Positions 7,773 through 15,517 of a stretch of 64,000 bases of DNA are shown here, one piece after another. The notes under the pieces are model-generated. The model ran no database searches. It was not told where the DNA came from and worked only from the letters and a program-made list of their open reading frames with translations. Each line of letters starts with the position of its first letter. The first letter of the stretch is position 1. The stretch is from the NCBI RefSeq assembly GCF_003290185.1, contig NZ_QNFY01000005.1, positions 287,847-351,846 on the forward strand, read 5' to 3'. A program made the translations under genes and the position numbers. The stretch comes from Chryseobacterium lathyri (GTDB lineage Bacteria > Bacteroidota > Bacteroidia > Flavobacteriales > Weeksellaceae).

Positions 7773-8444
7773 ATGATCATGAAGAATTGTTTTTATACTT
7801 TACTGGTAGTAATTGCTGCCATACATTGGAGTAATGCGGAAACTTTCACACCCGAAATTGGAAAGCATCAGCTTCCTGCTTCTTTACAGGTCATATCATC
7901 TGATACGGTAAAGATCAAAGAATCTTTCAGAGAAAATGATATTGCCGTCAACGAATATTTAACAGACAGGCTGAAACCGATCCGAGCCAATTTTAAAAGA
8001 ATCAATTCCATTACTCAATGGAGTTCCATCAAAAAGAAAGACATAGAAGGGGAATCCGCAGAAGGCGGGGAAGCTGTATTTTATGAACAGAAAGGGCGCT
8101 TAGAAAAAATAACGGCAAGACTTTACGGAGAAATGGGGCAGGTACTTACCGAATATTATCTGCTTAACGGACATTTGTCTTTTGTTTTTGAGAAGATATA
8201 TACCTACAACCGTCCGATGTTTTATGATGTCAAAGTCATGAAAGAAAATCATGATACGGAAGCTTTTGACTTTAAAAAATCAGAGGTTGAAGAAAACCGG
8301 AATTATTTTGAAAAAGGAAAATTGGTTCATGTAACCAATAGTCTGGATTGTGGTGCACCTTTCAGCAGTGATTATATTGAAGGAGAGCAGAAAAGAATTT
8401 TTGAGGCATTTCAAAAACTTCTAAAACTCAGGAAGGAAAAATAA
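7773..8444 (+). CDS. Exported protein of unknown function
   Basis: The start is placed at ATG 7773 (ATG 7779 is equally possible) because the upstream in-frame TTG falls inside the promoter. The resulting protein has a signal peptide (MKNCFYTLLVVIAAIHWSNA) and about 200 mature residues of mixed charge. I recognise no domain. A central segment (EGGEAVFYEQKGRLEKITAR, then YGEMGQVLTEYYLLNG) resembles the repeated strand-turn pattern of small periplasmic Bacteroidetes proteins that test mostly as unknown. The stop codon overlaps the start of an inverted repeat. Confidence 0.65.
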   Translation: MIMKNCFYTLLVVIAAIHWSNAETFTPEIGKHQLPASLQVISSDTVKIKESFRENDIAVNEYLTDRLKPIRANFKRINSITQWSSIKKKDIEGESAEGGEAVFYEQKGRLEKITARLYGEMGQVLTEYYLLNGHLSFVFEKIYTYNRPMFYDVKVMKENHDTEAFDFKKSEVEENRNYFEKGKLVHVTNSLDCGAPFSSDYIEGEQKRIFEAFQKLLKLRKEK

Positions 8445-8571
8445 TGTAACAATATAACAATGTACCAGTTTATCAATCATTTAATCAGGCCGGATACTAC
8501 AAATATCTATTATAATACCCTGGGATTATTCTATTGTTACATTGTTATACTGCTACATTGTTATATTAATT
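8443..8571. repeat. Inverted 'AACAATGTA' word repeat between convergent genes
   Basis: The left side reads as repeated variants of TAACAATGTA, and the right side reads the same words in reverse complement. The best arms are AATATAACAATGTA (8451-8464) and TACATTGTTATATT (8554-8567), an exact 14-bp match. It fills the entire gap between two convergent genes and may end transcription from both sides. Confidence 0.75.
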
Positions 8572-10854
8572 CTATGGGTTCGAGATAATCAGTGTCGAAG
8601 GAATATCAGACAGCCAAAGGCTCTTAGTATCGATCAGGTTTTTCCAGCTTTTGCTGCTCACCAGCATCAGATCCTGCGAGTTCAGGAATTCTTTCTCGAT
8701 CTTTTTCTCGTTATATAAAGTGATATGATTCGGGGCTACCTGTTCAATGCTTCTGATCAGTTCTTTCACCTCGATATTATTGCGGATCTGTCCGGCCGCA
8801 TCCAGAATGATGATCTGGGAATTGTTATTGTTGATCAGTCTTTTAGCATATTCCAACAGATAAAAATCGCTGAGGTTGAACATAGGGATAAATACTTTAT
8901 CTGCAGATTTGAAATCTTTTTCTACCAGAATTCCTACCGGAATATGGGTCTTATCAAGGATCTGGAGGGTAAAATCGTCAAAAGGAGAATTGTTGAAAAT
9001 ATTTCCTTTACCTTTTACCGTGTTCAGAAGTTTTTCCGGGTTAATGATCTTTGTCGTAAATCCTAGCAGCCTTCCCAGTAAACTTCCTTCATACATAGAT
9101 TTGCCGAGCATAATCAGAAGAAGGTCGTAATTTCCTTTATTTGAAATGCCTGCAAGGTCACTTTCAATATCCGTGGAAGCTTTGAAAAGAGTAGTGACTT
9201 CAAGTTTTAGGTCGTGAGAAGTTTCAATAACGTTTTTAAACTGTGCATCTTCATATTCATTGATATCATAAGCGTGCATTTCATCTACCGGAGCAATATT
9301 CATGGCTGTGATACTTTTGTTGCCGTTCATTTTGTTGGTGAAATCATGGGCTAGCTTCAGCAGTGTGCTTCCGGATTCAGGCTTATCAAAAGACAGCAGT
9401 ACACGGTATTTTGAATCGTTATTGCCGGGACTATCTTCATCTGAGCTTTTTTTAGATTTAAAAATAAAATTAATAAAGTCTAAAGCCGGTCCTGTCATAA
9501 AAGTGGTAAACAAAGCCATGATCACCAGCATAGCAAAGATCTCTGGACTTAATACTCCAAGATCATACCCGATGTTCAGGACAATAAGCTCCATTAATCC
9601 TCGGGTATTCATCAGGGCACCAATCGTTAAACTTTCCTTCCAGTTGATTCCGACGAACCGTGCGGTAAGTGCGCTTCCTATAAATTTACCGGTAACAGCT
9701 GTTAAAATGATAAACCCTGCCGTCATCCACAAATGACTGTCATTTAATAGCCCGATTTGTGTACGGAGACCTGTAAATACAAAGAACAATGGAAGAAGAA
9801 GCACTAAAGCCACATCTTCAACCTTATCGATGAAAAGGGTACGGAATTTTGCATTTTCCGGCATAATAGCTCCTGCCATAAATGCCCCGAATAATGCATG
9901 GATACCAATAACTTCAGTAGCATATGCAGAAAGAATAAGTGTCAGGAAGAAAATAGCGACCATTGGCTTGCTGATGGTGTTTTTACCCGCCTGAAGATCT
10001 CCGATCCTTTTCAGGAACGGTCTTACAATTTTAATCATTAAAAAGACATAAGCGACAGCCATAATGATCACATAGATGGAACTGGCAAAAGAGCCTGCTT
10101 TTACAATGGCAATAACAGCTGCAAGAATACACCATGCTGTAATATCATCTGCTGCAGCACAGGTAATAACGATTGTTCCCAGTTTGGTTTTCTGAAGATT
10201 TCTCTCCTGAACAATTCTGGCGAGTACCGGAAATGCGGTAATACTCATTGAAATTGCTATGAACAGGGCAAATGAGGTAAACTGAATACCTTCCGGTGCA
10301 AATTCCTGATATACAAAATAAGAAAGCCCGATACCCAGTGCAAAAGGAATAATGATACTTGCATGGCTGATTACCACTGCATCATGTGCTTTTTTTCTCA
10401 ACACACTAAGATCAAGCTCCATCCCTACGATATACATAAACAGGATAAGGCCTATCTGACTTAAAAACTGTAGGTTACCTAAAGATTCTTTCGGGAAAAG
10501 AAAAGCTGAGAACTCAGGGAAGTACATACCCAGCAATGAAGGGCCTAGAACAATCCCCGCGATCATTTCACCAATTACCGTAGGCTGCTTGATTTTCATA
10601 CAGATCCACCCGAAAAGCCTGGCGACAAGGATAATGGTGACGATCTGTGCCAGAAGAAGTGCGAGCGGATGATGAAGATTTGCTTTAAAAGATTCCTGGA
10701 AATTTTCCCAGGTAGAGCCCGTGTTGGTTTTTGTTACTATATTTTCCTTGATCTCCAGCGTCTGTCCCTCTATGATGAAGAAGTACATCAGACAGGAAAA
10801 AAAGGCGATGGTGGCTATGTAAAAAATTAAATTTCTGTATTTTCCCCAGTTCAT
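8572..10854 (-). CDS. CPA2-family cation:proton antiporter with C-terminal USP-like domain
   Basis: The 760-residue membrane protein has an N-terminal anchor, then about twelve transmembrane helices of the Na+/H+ exchanger fold (residues ~60-470; [19 protein letters not shown] marks the start). The helix segment with the [12 protein letters not shown] motif holds the paired Asp of electrogenic CPA2 exchangers. The last ~270 residues are soluble and resemble tandem universal-stress-protein folds (for example [20 protein letters not shown]). It probably exchanges Na+ or K+ for H+ across the inner membrane in pH or salt control. It stands alone on the minus strand. Confidence 0.9.
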   Translation of the reverse strand: MNWGKYRNLIFYIATIAFFSCLMYFFIIEGQTLEIKENIVTKTNTGSTWENFQESFKANLHHPLALLLAQIVTIILVARLFGWICMKIKQPTVIGEMIAGIVLGPSLLGMYFPEFSAFLFPKESLGNLQFLSQIGLILFMYIVGMELDLSVLRKKAHDAVVISHASIIIPFALGIGLSYFVYQEFAPEGIQFTSFALFIAISMSITAFPVLARIVQERNLQKTKLGTIVITCAAADDITAWCILAAVIAIVKAGSFASSIYVIIMAVAYVFLMIKIVRPFLKRIGDLQAGKNTISKPMVAIFFLTLILSAYATEVIGIHALFGAFMAGAIMPENAKFRTLFIDKVEDVALVLLLPLFFVFTGLRTQIGLLNDSHLWMTAGFIILTAVTGKFIGSALTARFVGINWKESLTIGALMNTRGLMELIVLNIGYDLGVLSPEIFAMLVIMALFTTFMTGPALDFINFIFKSKKSSDEDSPGNNDSKYRVLLSFDKPESGSTLLKLAHDFTNKMNGNKSITAMNIAPVDEMHAYDINEYEDAQFKNVIETSHDLKLEVTTLFKASTDIESDLAGISNKGNYDLLLIMLGKSMYEGSLLGRLLGFTTKIINPEKLLNTVKGKGNIFNNSPFDDFTLQILDKTHIPVGILVEKDFKSADKVFIPMFNLSDFYLLEYAKRLINNNNSQIIILDAAGQIRNNIEVKELIRSIEQVAPNHITLYNEKKIEKEFLNSQDLMLVSSKSWKNLIDTKSLWLSDIPSTLIISNP

Positions 10855-11179
10855 GATTCCTAATATTTTAATGCAAAGTTGATAAGAATATATTGATGTT
10901 AAATACTATTCTTTTTAAAATGTAATAAATGTTCTAAAAAATGTAATAAAAACCGGAAGAGGTTGGGAAGCTGGAAAAGGGAGGTCGGACGTTATTGTTG
11001 AGAACTTATTTTAATATCTATTTTAAAATTTGATTTCCTACCCTTGTCAAGGTTCAAAACCTTGACAAGGGTAGCTAGTATAAAGCAGCTCTGGAAATTA
11101 ATAAAACTGTATTTCAGTTATGTTTCAGACCTCAATAACTTCACTCTCCGGGCCTCCATCTTCTTTACTTCAAAAAAGT
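10855..11179. other. 325-base gene-free gap
   Basis: The gap lies upstream of the antiporter gene and downstream of the next minus-strand gene. It holds two copies of AATGTAATAAA close to the antiporter start (around 10918-10950) and the perfect palindrome at 11038-11074. No open frame of interest is present. Confidence 0.6.
11038..11074. repeat. Perfect 17-bp palindrome with a 3-base loop
   Basis: CTACCCTTGTCAAGGTT (11038-11054) is the exact reverse complement of 11058-11074, separated only by CAA. Neither side has a T tract, so an ordinary terminator is unlikely. It has the form of a REP-like dispersed palindrome. Confidence 0.85.
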
Positions 11180-11569
11180 CTATCTGAACGAATACCCCAA
11201 TCCGATTCCAACTTTCCAGGTTCCGCTTTCTGCGGCTGTTTTTGTATTATAATAGACGGGTATCTGAAGAGCAATTTTTTTATAAACTACCGTAAGACCA
11301 GCTCCCAGATTAGGCGTAACCGGGCTGTTTTTGGTTCCGGGAGAATGGTCCTCTTTGATCCGGAGTGAAGGAAGCATTCCGGCAATAAGTTTAAGGCCTT
11401 TATGGGTAAAGCTCATATTAGGGCCTGTAAAGTTGATAAAAGCTCCATGATCTACATATCCGGCCACTACAATTCCATCAAAAAAGGAGGCCTTGACCTT
11501 TGGACCAGATTCCTGGGAAAAGCAAAGTCCGGATATGAGAATTCCTACTGCATACATAATGTTTTTCAT
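11180..11569 (-). CDS. Small predicted outer-membrane protein
   Basis: The 129-residue protein has a signal peptide (residues 1-18, ending CFSQE). The mature chain is made of alternating-residue strands and ends GIGLGYSFR; a C-terminal aromatic-Arg/Phe ending is usual for outer-membrane beta barrels. About eight short amphipathic strands can be guessed, which would make a small barrel. No family is recognised. It lies just downstream of the regulator pair at 11679-13137 on the same strand but 109 bases separate them, so shared transcription is uncertain. Confidence 0.65.
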   Translation of the reverse strand: MKNIMYAVGILISGLCFSQESGPKVKASFFDGIVVAGYVDHGAFINFTGPNMSFTHKGLKLIAGMLPSLRIKEDHSPGTKNSPVTPNLGAGLTVVYKKIALQIPVYYNTKTAAESGTWKVGIGLGYSFR

Positions 11570-11678
11570 TATAAAATCATTTAATCTGCAACAAAAATAC
11601 GCTGTACAGCTAATGTAAAGTGGGAGGGTGTAATGAAACCACCAGATTCTGCAATGAAACCTTAAATGTCTGAAAGAT

Positions 11679-12389
11679 CTACTTTCCGAACAATTCCATT
11701 AATGAATGTTTATAAGCTTCTCCGATCTGGAGCTTAAGAAAATTATCGCCATCCGATTGAATTGTAGTAATAATTTCGTTGGTAGAAAACACTTTGATGG
11801 AAGACAGGGCAATAATCTCTTTTTTATTCACCTGTGCGAAATCCTTTGGAGGAAGCATTTCAAGGAGGTTTTTAAAGCTGAGGTTTTTTAAGACGATCGT
11901 GGTTCCGTCATTCAGAATAATATCTTTGTCGCGGCTATCGATTTCTGAGGTTTTAATATAAGCGATCTGTTCAGTAAAAATCACAGTTCTGCCGATATTG
12001 GTGTTCCATTCAATCAAATCCTTTTTATGAGGAATGTCTACCAGTTCTTTTGCTTTTTCAAAGGCCTGAATCAGTCTTTCTTTTTTGATGGGTTTTCTGA
12101 CATAATCGACTACATTGAGGTCGAAAGCTTCTGCTGCATATTCTTTGTAAGCGGTCGTGAAAATGATTTTTTTGGAACCGGAAATGAGCTCTGCCACTTG
12201 GAGTCCTGTCATACCCGGCATTTCAATGTCCAGGATGCAGAGGTTACAGTCGATATTGTCTATTTCGCTCAGGAAAATTTTAGGATCATTGAATGCTTTT
12301 ACGACTTCTACATTTTCGATCTGTTCGCATAGAAGTTTTAAATAGCTGATTGCCAGCAGTTCATCATCGAGAATAACGCATTTTATCAT
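11679..12389 (-). CDS. LytTR-type response regulator
   Basis: The 236-residue protein has a receiver domain (residues 1-~115) with the acidic start MIKCVILDDE, the phospho-acceptor Asp in CILDIEMPGM (about residue 56) and the conserved Lys in VRKPIKKERL. The C-terminal LytTR DNA-binding domain (about residues 140-236; IAYIKTSEIDSRDKDIIL) follows. It overlaps the 3' end of the sensor kinase gene by 26 bases, so the two are translationally coupled and form one system. Targets are unknown; LytTR systems often control envelope or adhesion genes. Confidence 0.92.
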   Translation of the reverse strand: MIKCVILDDELLAISYLKLLCEQIENVEVVKAFNDPKIFLSEIDNIDCNLCILDIEMPGMTGLQVAELISGSKKIIFTTAYKEYAAEAFDLNVVDYVRKPIKKERLIQAFEKAKELVDIPHKKDLIEWNTNIGRTVIFTEQIAYIKTSEIDSRDKDIILNDGTTIVLKNLSFKNLLEMLPPKDFAQVNKKEIIALSSIKVFSTNEIITTIQSDGDNFLKLQIGEAYKHSLMELFGK

Positions 12390-13137
12390 AGAACTCTCCT
12401 AAATTGATTTGTAATTCTGCCGTGAAGATACCGTTTTTCGAACTTTTTTCCAGCTGGTAATGATTGCTGTAAATCATTTTAAGCCTTTGATCCAGTGACT
12501 GGCTTCCGAAACCGCTGTTTTCCTTTTCAAGAATATTTTTCAATGAAGCTTTGTTGCTTACTTTCATGGTGAAAATGCTGTTTTCAAGCTCCAGATAGAT
12601 TGAAATAAAAGAATCCTGGGCCAGAAAATCAGTATGTTTAAAGGCGTTTTCAATAAGATCAACGGAGATCAGCGGGGCAAAGACTTTTTCTTCATATACC
12701 ACATCAGACTTATTGATCTTTGATTTGATCCTGAAATCAAAAAGAGGATTGATCTTTATTTTATTGATTTCGATGAGGCTTAGGGCGAAGTTTAGTTCTT
12801 CTTTGGGGCTGACAAATTTATTGTTGCTTTCATACAGGATATAATCCAGAACATTCGCAAGTTTATCAAGAGACATATAGGTTTGATAAGCATGCGACTG
12901 CACAGAATTAAGAATATTTTTAAACAGATGGGGGTTCAGTTTCGTACCGATATGTTCCAGCTGAACCTCATTCAGTTTCTGTTCGATAATCCTGTTGGTT
13001 TCGGAAAGGCGGATATTTTTCTTCTTAATCCTGCTGTTTTGGCTGAAAAGGTAAATACTGACCGTAAGCAGGAAGAAAATAGCAAAAACTCCAATGAATA
13101 TCAGATAATCGTGGATCATGTAGTAATTGCCTTCCAT
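12364..13137 (-). CDS. LytS-type sensor histidine kinase
   Basis: The 257-residue kinase has one N-terminal transmembrane helix (DYLIFIGVFAIFFLLTVSIY), a short coiled coil and a His_kinase domain. Its phospho-acceptor region reads LNPHLFKNILNSV, with the His of the H box. ATP-binding N box residues occur in VDLIENAFKHT, and the G box in NSGFGSQSLDQRLKM. There is no extracellular sensor domain of any size, so the stimulus must be sensed in the membrane or by a partner. ATG at 13119 is an alternative start. It is cotranscribed with the LytTR regulator. Confidence 0.9.
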   Translation of the reverse strand: MEGNYYMIHDYLIFIGVFAIFFLLTVSIYLFSQNSRIKKKNIRLSETNRIIEQKLNEVQLEHIGTKLNPHLFKNILNSVQSHAYQTYMSLDKLANVLDYILYESNNKFVSPKEELNFALSLIEINKIKINPLFDFRIKSKINKSDVVYEEKVFAPLISVDLIENAFKHTDFLAQDSFISIYLELENSIFTMKVSNKASLKNILEKENSGFGSQSLDQRLKMIYSNHYQLEKSSKNGIFTAELQINLGEFYDKMRYSR

Positions 13138-13186
13138 AAAAATAGCTTTAATGATCTTCTACAAATTTAGTAAAAGATCTTTAGGA

Positions 13187-13558
13187 TTATTTCAGTTTTT
13201 TCAGACTGTTTACATTAACCGTTTCCTCACACTTTTCAAAGGTGATCTCATAAGAAGGATTTTTCTCAGGATAGGTCAGAACATAGTCAGGACAAGGCTT
13301 CTTCTGTGCGTGACTTCTGTCGAAATCTATTTTTCCTTTGGTAATGATACTGTCTTTTATAAATTTTTCATCAATTTTATACGTACTCATCCCGTTTTTA
13401 ACGTCTTCAGAATACTTGAATTCTTTGGACAGGGTTTCTGCAATCACACGGCTGTTGGGAAGATATCCGCTGCAGCTCGCCCCTTTTTTGTTTAGAATAA
13501 AAAATACAAGAATCAGACCCGGAATAAGGCCTATTAAAAAGAATTTAACTTTTTTCAT
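13187..13558 (-). CDS. Small membrane-anchored protein, probably DUF4258-like
   Basis: The 123-residue protein has one N-terminal transmembrane helix (FFLIGLIPGLILVFFILNKK) followed by an extracytoplasmic domain with four cysteines. The text CSGYLPNSRVIAETLSKEFK resembles small flavobacterial proteins annotated DUF4258, from memory, and these often sit beside alanine dehydrogenase as here. Its start codon shares one base with the end of ald, so it is translated from the ald message. Function is unknown. Confidence 0.6.
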   Translation of the reverse strand: MKKVKFFLIGLIPGLILVFFILNKKGASCSGYLPNSRVIAETLSKEFKYSEDVKNGMSTYKIDEKFIKDSIITKGKIDFDRSHAQKKPCPDYVLTYPEKNPSYEITFEKCEETVNVNSLKKLK

Positions 13559-14751
13559 TAGAAAATTAAAAGATTGATATCATGGTAAGTAAGTCCGAAA
13601 CGGTCGCAGATCACTTTTTTGGTGTGTCTTCCTTTGTACATATACAGGCTCTGCTTCATTTCGTTTTTGCGGATCAGCATATTTTCGAAACCTCCTTCTT
13701 CATCGTAATTCAGGATATAGGAAAGGAAGAAATTGGAAATCGCTTTTGTAGTCGTTCTTGGCATTCTGGACGTAAGATTCGGAAGTCCGCAGTGGATTAC
13801 ACCGTGTTTGATAATATAAGGATTATCCATGGTCGTAAGCTCAGAGGTTTCGATTACCTTGCCGTTGTCGATCGTAATATCAATAATTACACTTCCTTTT
13901 TTCATTTTTGCGACCATTTCTTCAGTAACGATCGGGGTCATATTCAATCTTGGAAGGGCACCGATAACAACATCTGCACGTCTTAAAGCTTTGCTCAATT
14001 CTTTCGGATCAATAATGGAAGTCGGAACACGGCTGTCTACTAAGGTATGAAGCCTTCTCAACTTTGAAAGTGAATTATCAAAAACCCTTACACTGGCTCC
14101 AAGTCCGATGGCAGCTTTCGTGGCAAATTCGCCTACGATACCGGCTCCTAAAATAACAACTTCTGCCGGTCTTACTCCTGTAATGCCACCCAGCATTAAG
14201 CCGTTTGACAGAGCAAGAAGTTCTGACGCATATAAAATAGAAACTGTCCCTGCAATTTCACCGATCAGTCTTACTAAGGCAAGCTGCTTATACTCATCTA
14301 CGATAAATTCAAAAGCAATGGCATTGATCTTTCTCTCTGCAAGTTTTAAGAAATAATCTTTGTCCCTCAAGTTGATCTGAAGAGCTGAAACCAAATACGT
14401 ATTGGGTTTCATATAGTCTATTTCTTCTTCTGTAGGAGGGTTGACCTTTAGGATAAGATCCTGTCCGAAAGCCTCTTTGGGATCATTGGTGATCTTCGCC
14501 CCGGATTCAGAATACTGAAGATCTGTAAAAAAAGAACCTTCTCCGGCACCTGCTTCTATAATAAGCTCGTGACCGTGTTCTACCAATACCTGTACTGCAT
14601 CCGGAGTAATGCATGTTCTCCTTTCGTTAAGACAGGTCTCCTTAGGAATTCCAATGCTGAACTGTTTTCCTTTCTTTATAACCTCCAACTTTTCTTCCTT
14701 CGGCATCAATTCTTCTTCAGTGAAAGGAGTAAAAATATTTGTAGTACTCAT
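13558..14751 (-). CDS. ald: Alanine dehydrogenase
   Basis: The 397-residue enzyme interconverts L-alanine and pyruvate plus ammonia with NAD. The N-terminal substrate domain contains IGIPKETCLNERRTCITPDA, with the Arg and Lys residues that bind pyruvate. The Rossmann motif is VVILGAGIVGEFATKAAIGLG near residue 200. About 25 extra residues at the N-terminus and an extended C-terminal tail are usual for the Bacteroidetes version. A perfect TATCTTTG -7 box lies upstream. It is the first gene of a two-gene unit with the small DUF4258-like protein. Confidence 0.9.
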   Translation of the reverse strand: MSTTNIFTPFTEEELMPKEEKLEVIKKGKQFSIGIPKETCLNERRTCITPDAVQVLVEHGHELIIEAGAGEGSFFTDLQYSESGAKITNDPKEAFGQDLILKVNPPTEEEIDYMKPNTYLVSALQINLRDKDYFLKLAERKINAIAFEFIVDEYKQLALVRLIGEIAGTVSILYASELLALSNGLMLGGITGVRPAEVVILGAGIVGEFATKAAIGLGASVRVFDNSLSKLRRLHTLVDSRVPTSIIDPKELSKALRRADVVIGALPRLNMTPIVTEEMVAKMKKGSVIIDITIDNGKVIETSELTTMDNPYIIKHGVIHCGLPNLTSRMPRTTTKAISNFFLSYILNYDEEGGFENMLIRKNEMKQSLYMYKGRHTKKVICDRFGLTYHDINLLIF

Positions 14752-14803
14752 TCTTTAATTAAATTAGGTCTTACAGGTTGTTATTTTACAATGAATTAAT
14801 AAG

Positions 14804-14811
14804 CAAAGATA
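14804..14811 (-). promoter_or_regulatory. -7 box (TATCTTTG) for ald
   Basis: It matches TAnnTTTG on the minus strand and is about 52 bases before the ald start. GTTT occupies the -33 position. Confidence 0.45.
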
Positions 14812-14819
14812 CATAATAT

Positions 14820-15227
14820 TTACTCGAATGAAACTTCTCTTTCGTCCCCTGTATTCACGATGCTCATTGTGTGGTAGTTAAGCCCGTGGAGCTCTTCTTC
14901 ATACACTTCCGGCCATTCTATGATGCATAAAAAAGCATTATCCAGGTATTCTTCGATGCCAATGTCGTACGCCTCTTCAATGTTTTTTAAACGGTAAAGG
15001 TCAAAATGATAAATTTTTCCTTCCGGTGTGCTGTACTCGTTGACAATAGAGTAGGTAGGAGAATTGACTTCATCATTACTTCCCATATTTTTAAGAAGAA
15101 ACTGAGTAAATGTTGTTTTTCCTGCACCCAGGTTTCCCTTTAAAAGAAGAATGTTATGCTTTAAGTCAGGAATAATCTTATCGACAACTTCCTGCCAGTC
15201 TTTGATCTCTTGTATAGTGAACTGCAT
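14820..15227 (-). CDS. tsaE: tRNA threonylcarbamoyladenosine biosynthesis ATPase TsaE
   Basis: TsaE is the ATPase of the TsaBDE complex that makes t6A37 in tRNAs reading ANN codons. The 135-residue protein has Walker A LLKGNLGAGKTTFTQFL and the family features SPTYSIVNEY, HFDLYRL and IEWPE. The start is put at ATG 15227 (MQFTIQEIKDW). The longer frame beginning at 15254 would add nine residues not typical of the family. It is divergent from dnaG and separated from it by a word repeat. Confidence 0.93.
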   Translation of the reverse strand: MQFTIQEIKDWQEVVDKIIPDLKHNILLLKGNLGAGKTTFTQFLLKNMGSNDEVNSPTYSIVNEYSTPEGKIYHFDLYRLKNIEEAYDIGIEEYLDNAFLCIIEWPEVYEEELHGLNYHTMSIVNTGDEREVSFE

Positions 15228-15261
15228 AAAAGTAATTTGTGCAAAAATAAGCAATTTAGTT

Positions 15262-15475
15262 GGAGACTGGGAAGGTTTGAGAGTTGGAGAGTTTTAGGGG
15301 GGAGTGTGGAAATGTGATAGAGTGGCGGGTTGTTGTGGGAAATATGGTTTTTTGTTTGTTAATTGTAGAAATATTTGTTTTTCATATTTAATATAGTCAT
15401 TGTTAAACTCTGAAAAACTCTCAAACCCTAAAACTCTCCTACACTCCAACTCTAAAACACTCCGACTCGAATGCA
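15262..15475. repeat. Inverted 'GAGAGTTTTAG' word repeat between tsaE and dnaG
   Basis: The left side (15262-15300) is built of variants of GGTTTGAGAGTTGGAGAG. The right side (15404-15475) carries the same words in reverse complement several times over. GGAGAGTTTTAGGG (15286-15299) has its exact complement CCCTAAAACTCTCC at 15426-15439. The same phrase recurs near 25.8, 26.1 and 49.3 kb. Confidence 0.8.
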
Positions 15476-15517
15476 AAACACTTTCTCCATCTCTATAAAT
15501 TTACTTATTTTTACACT

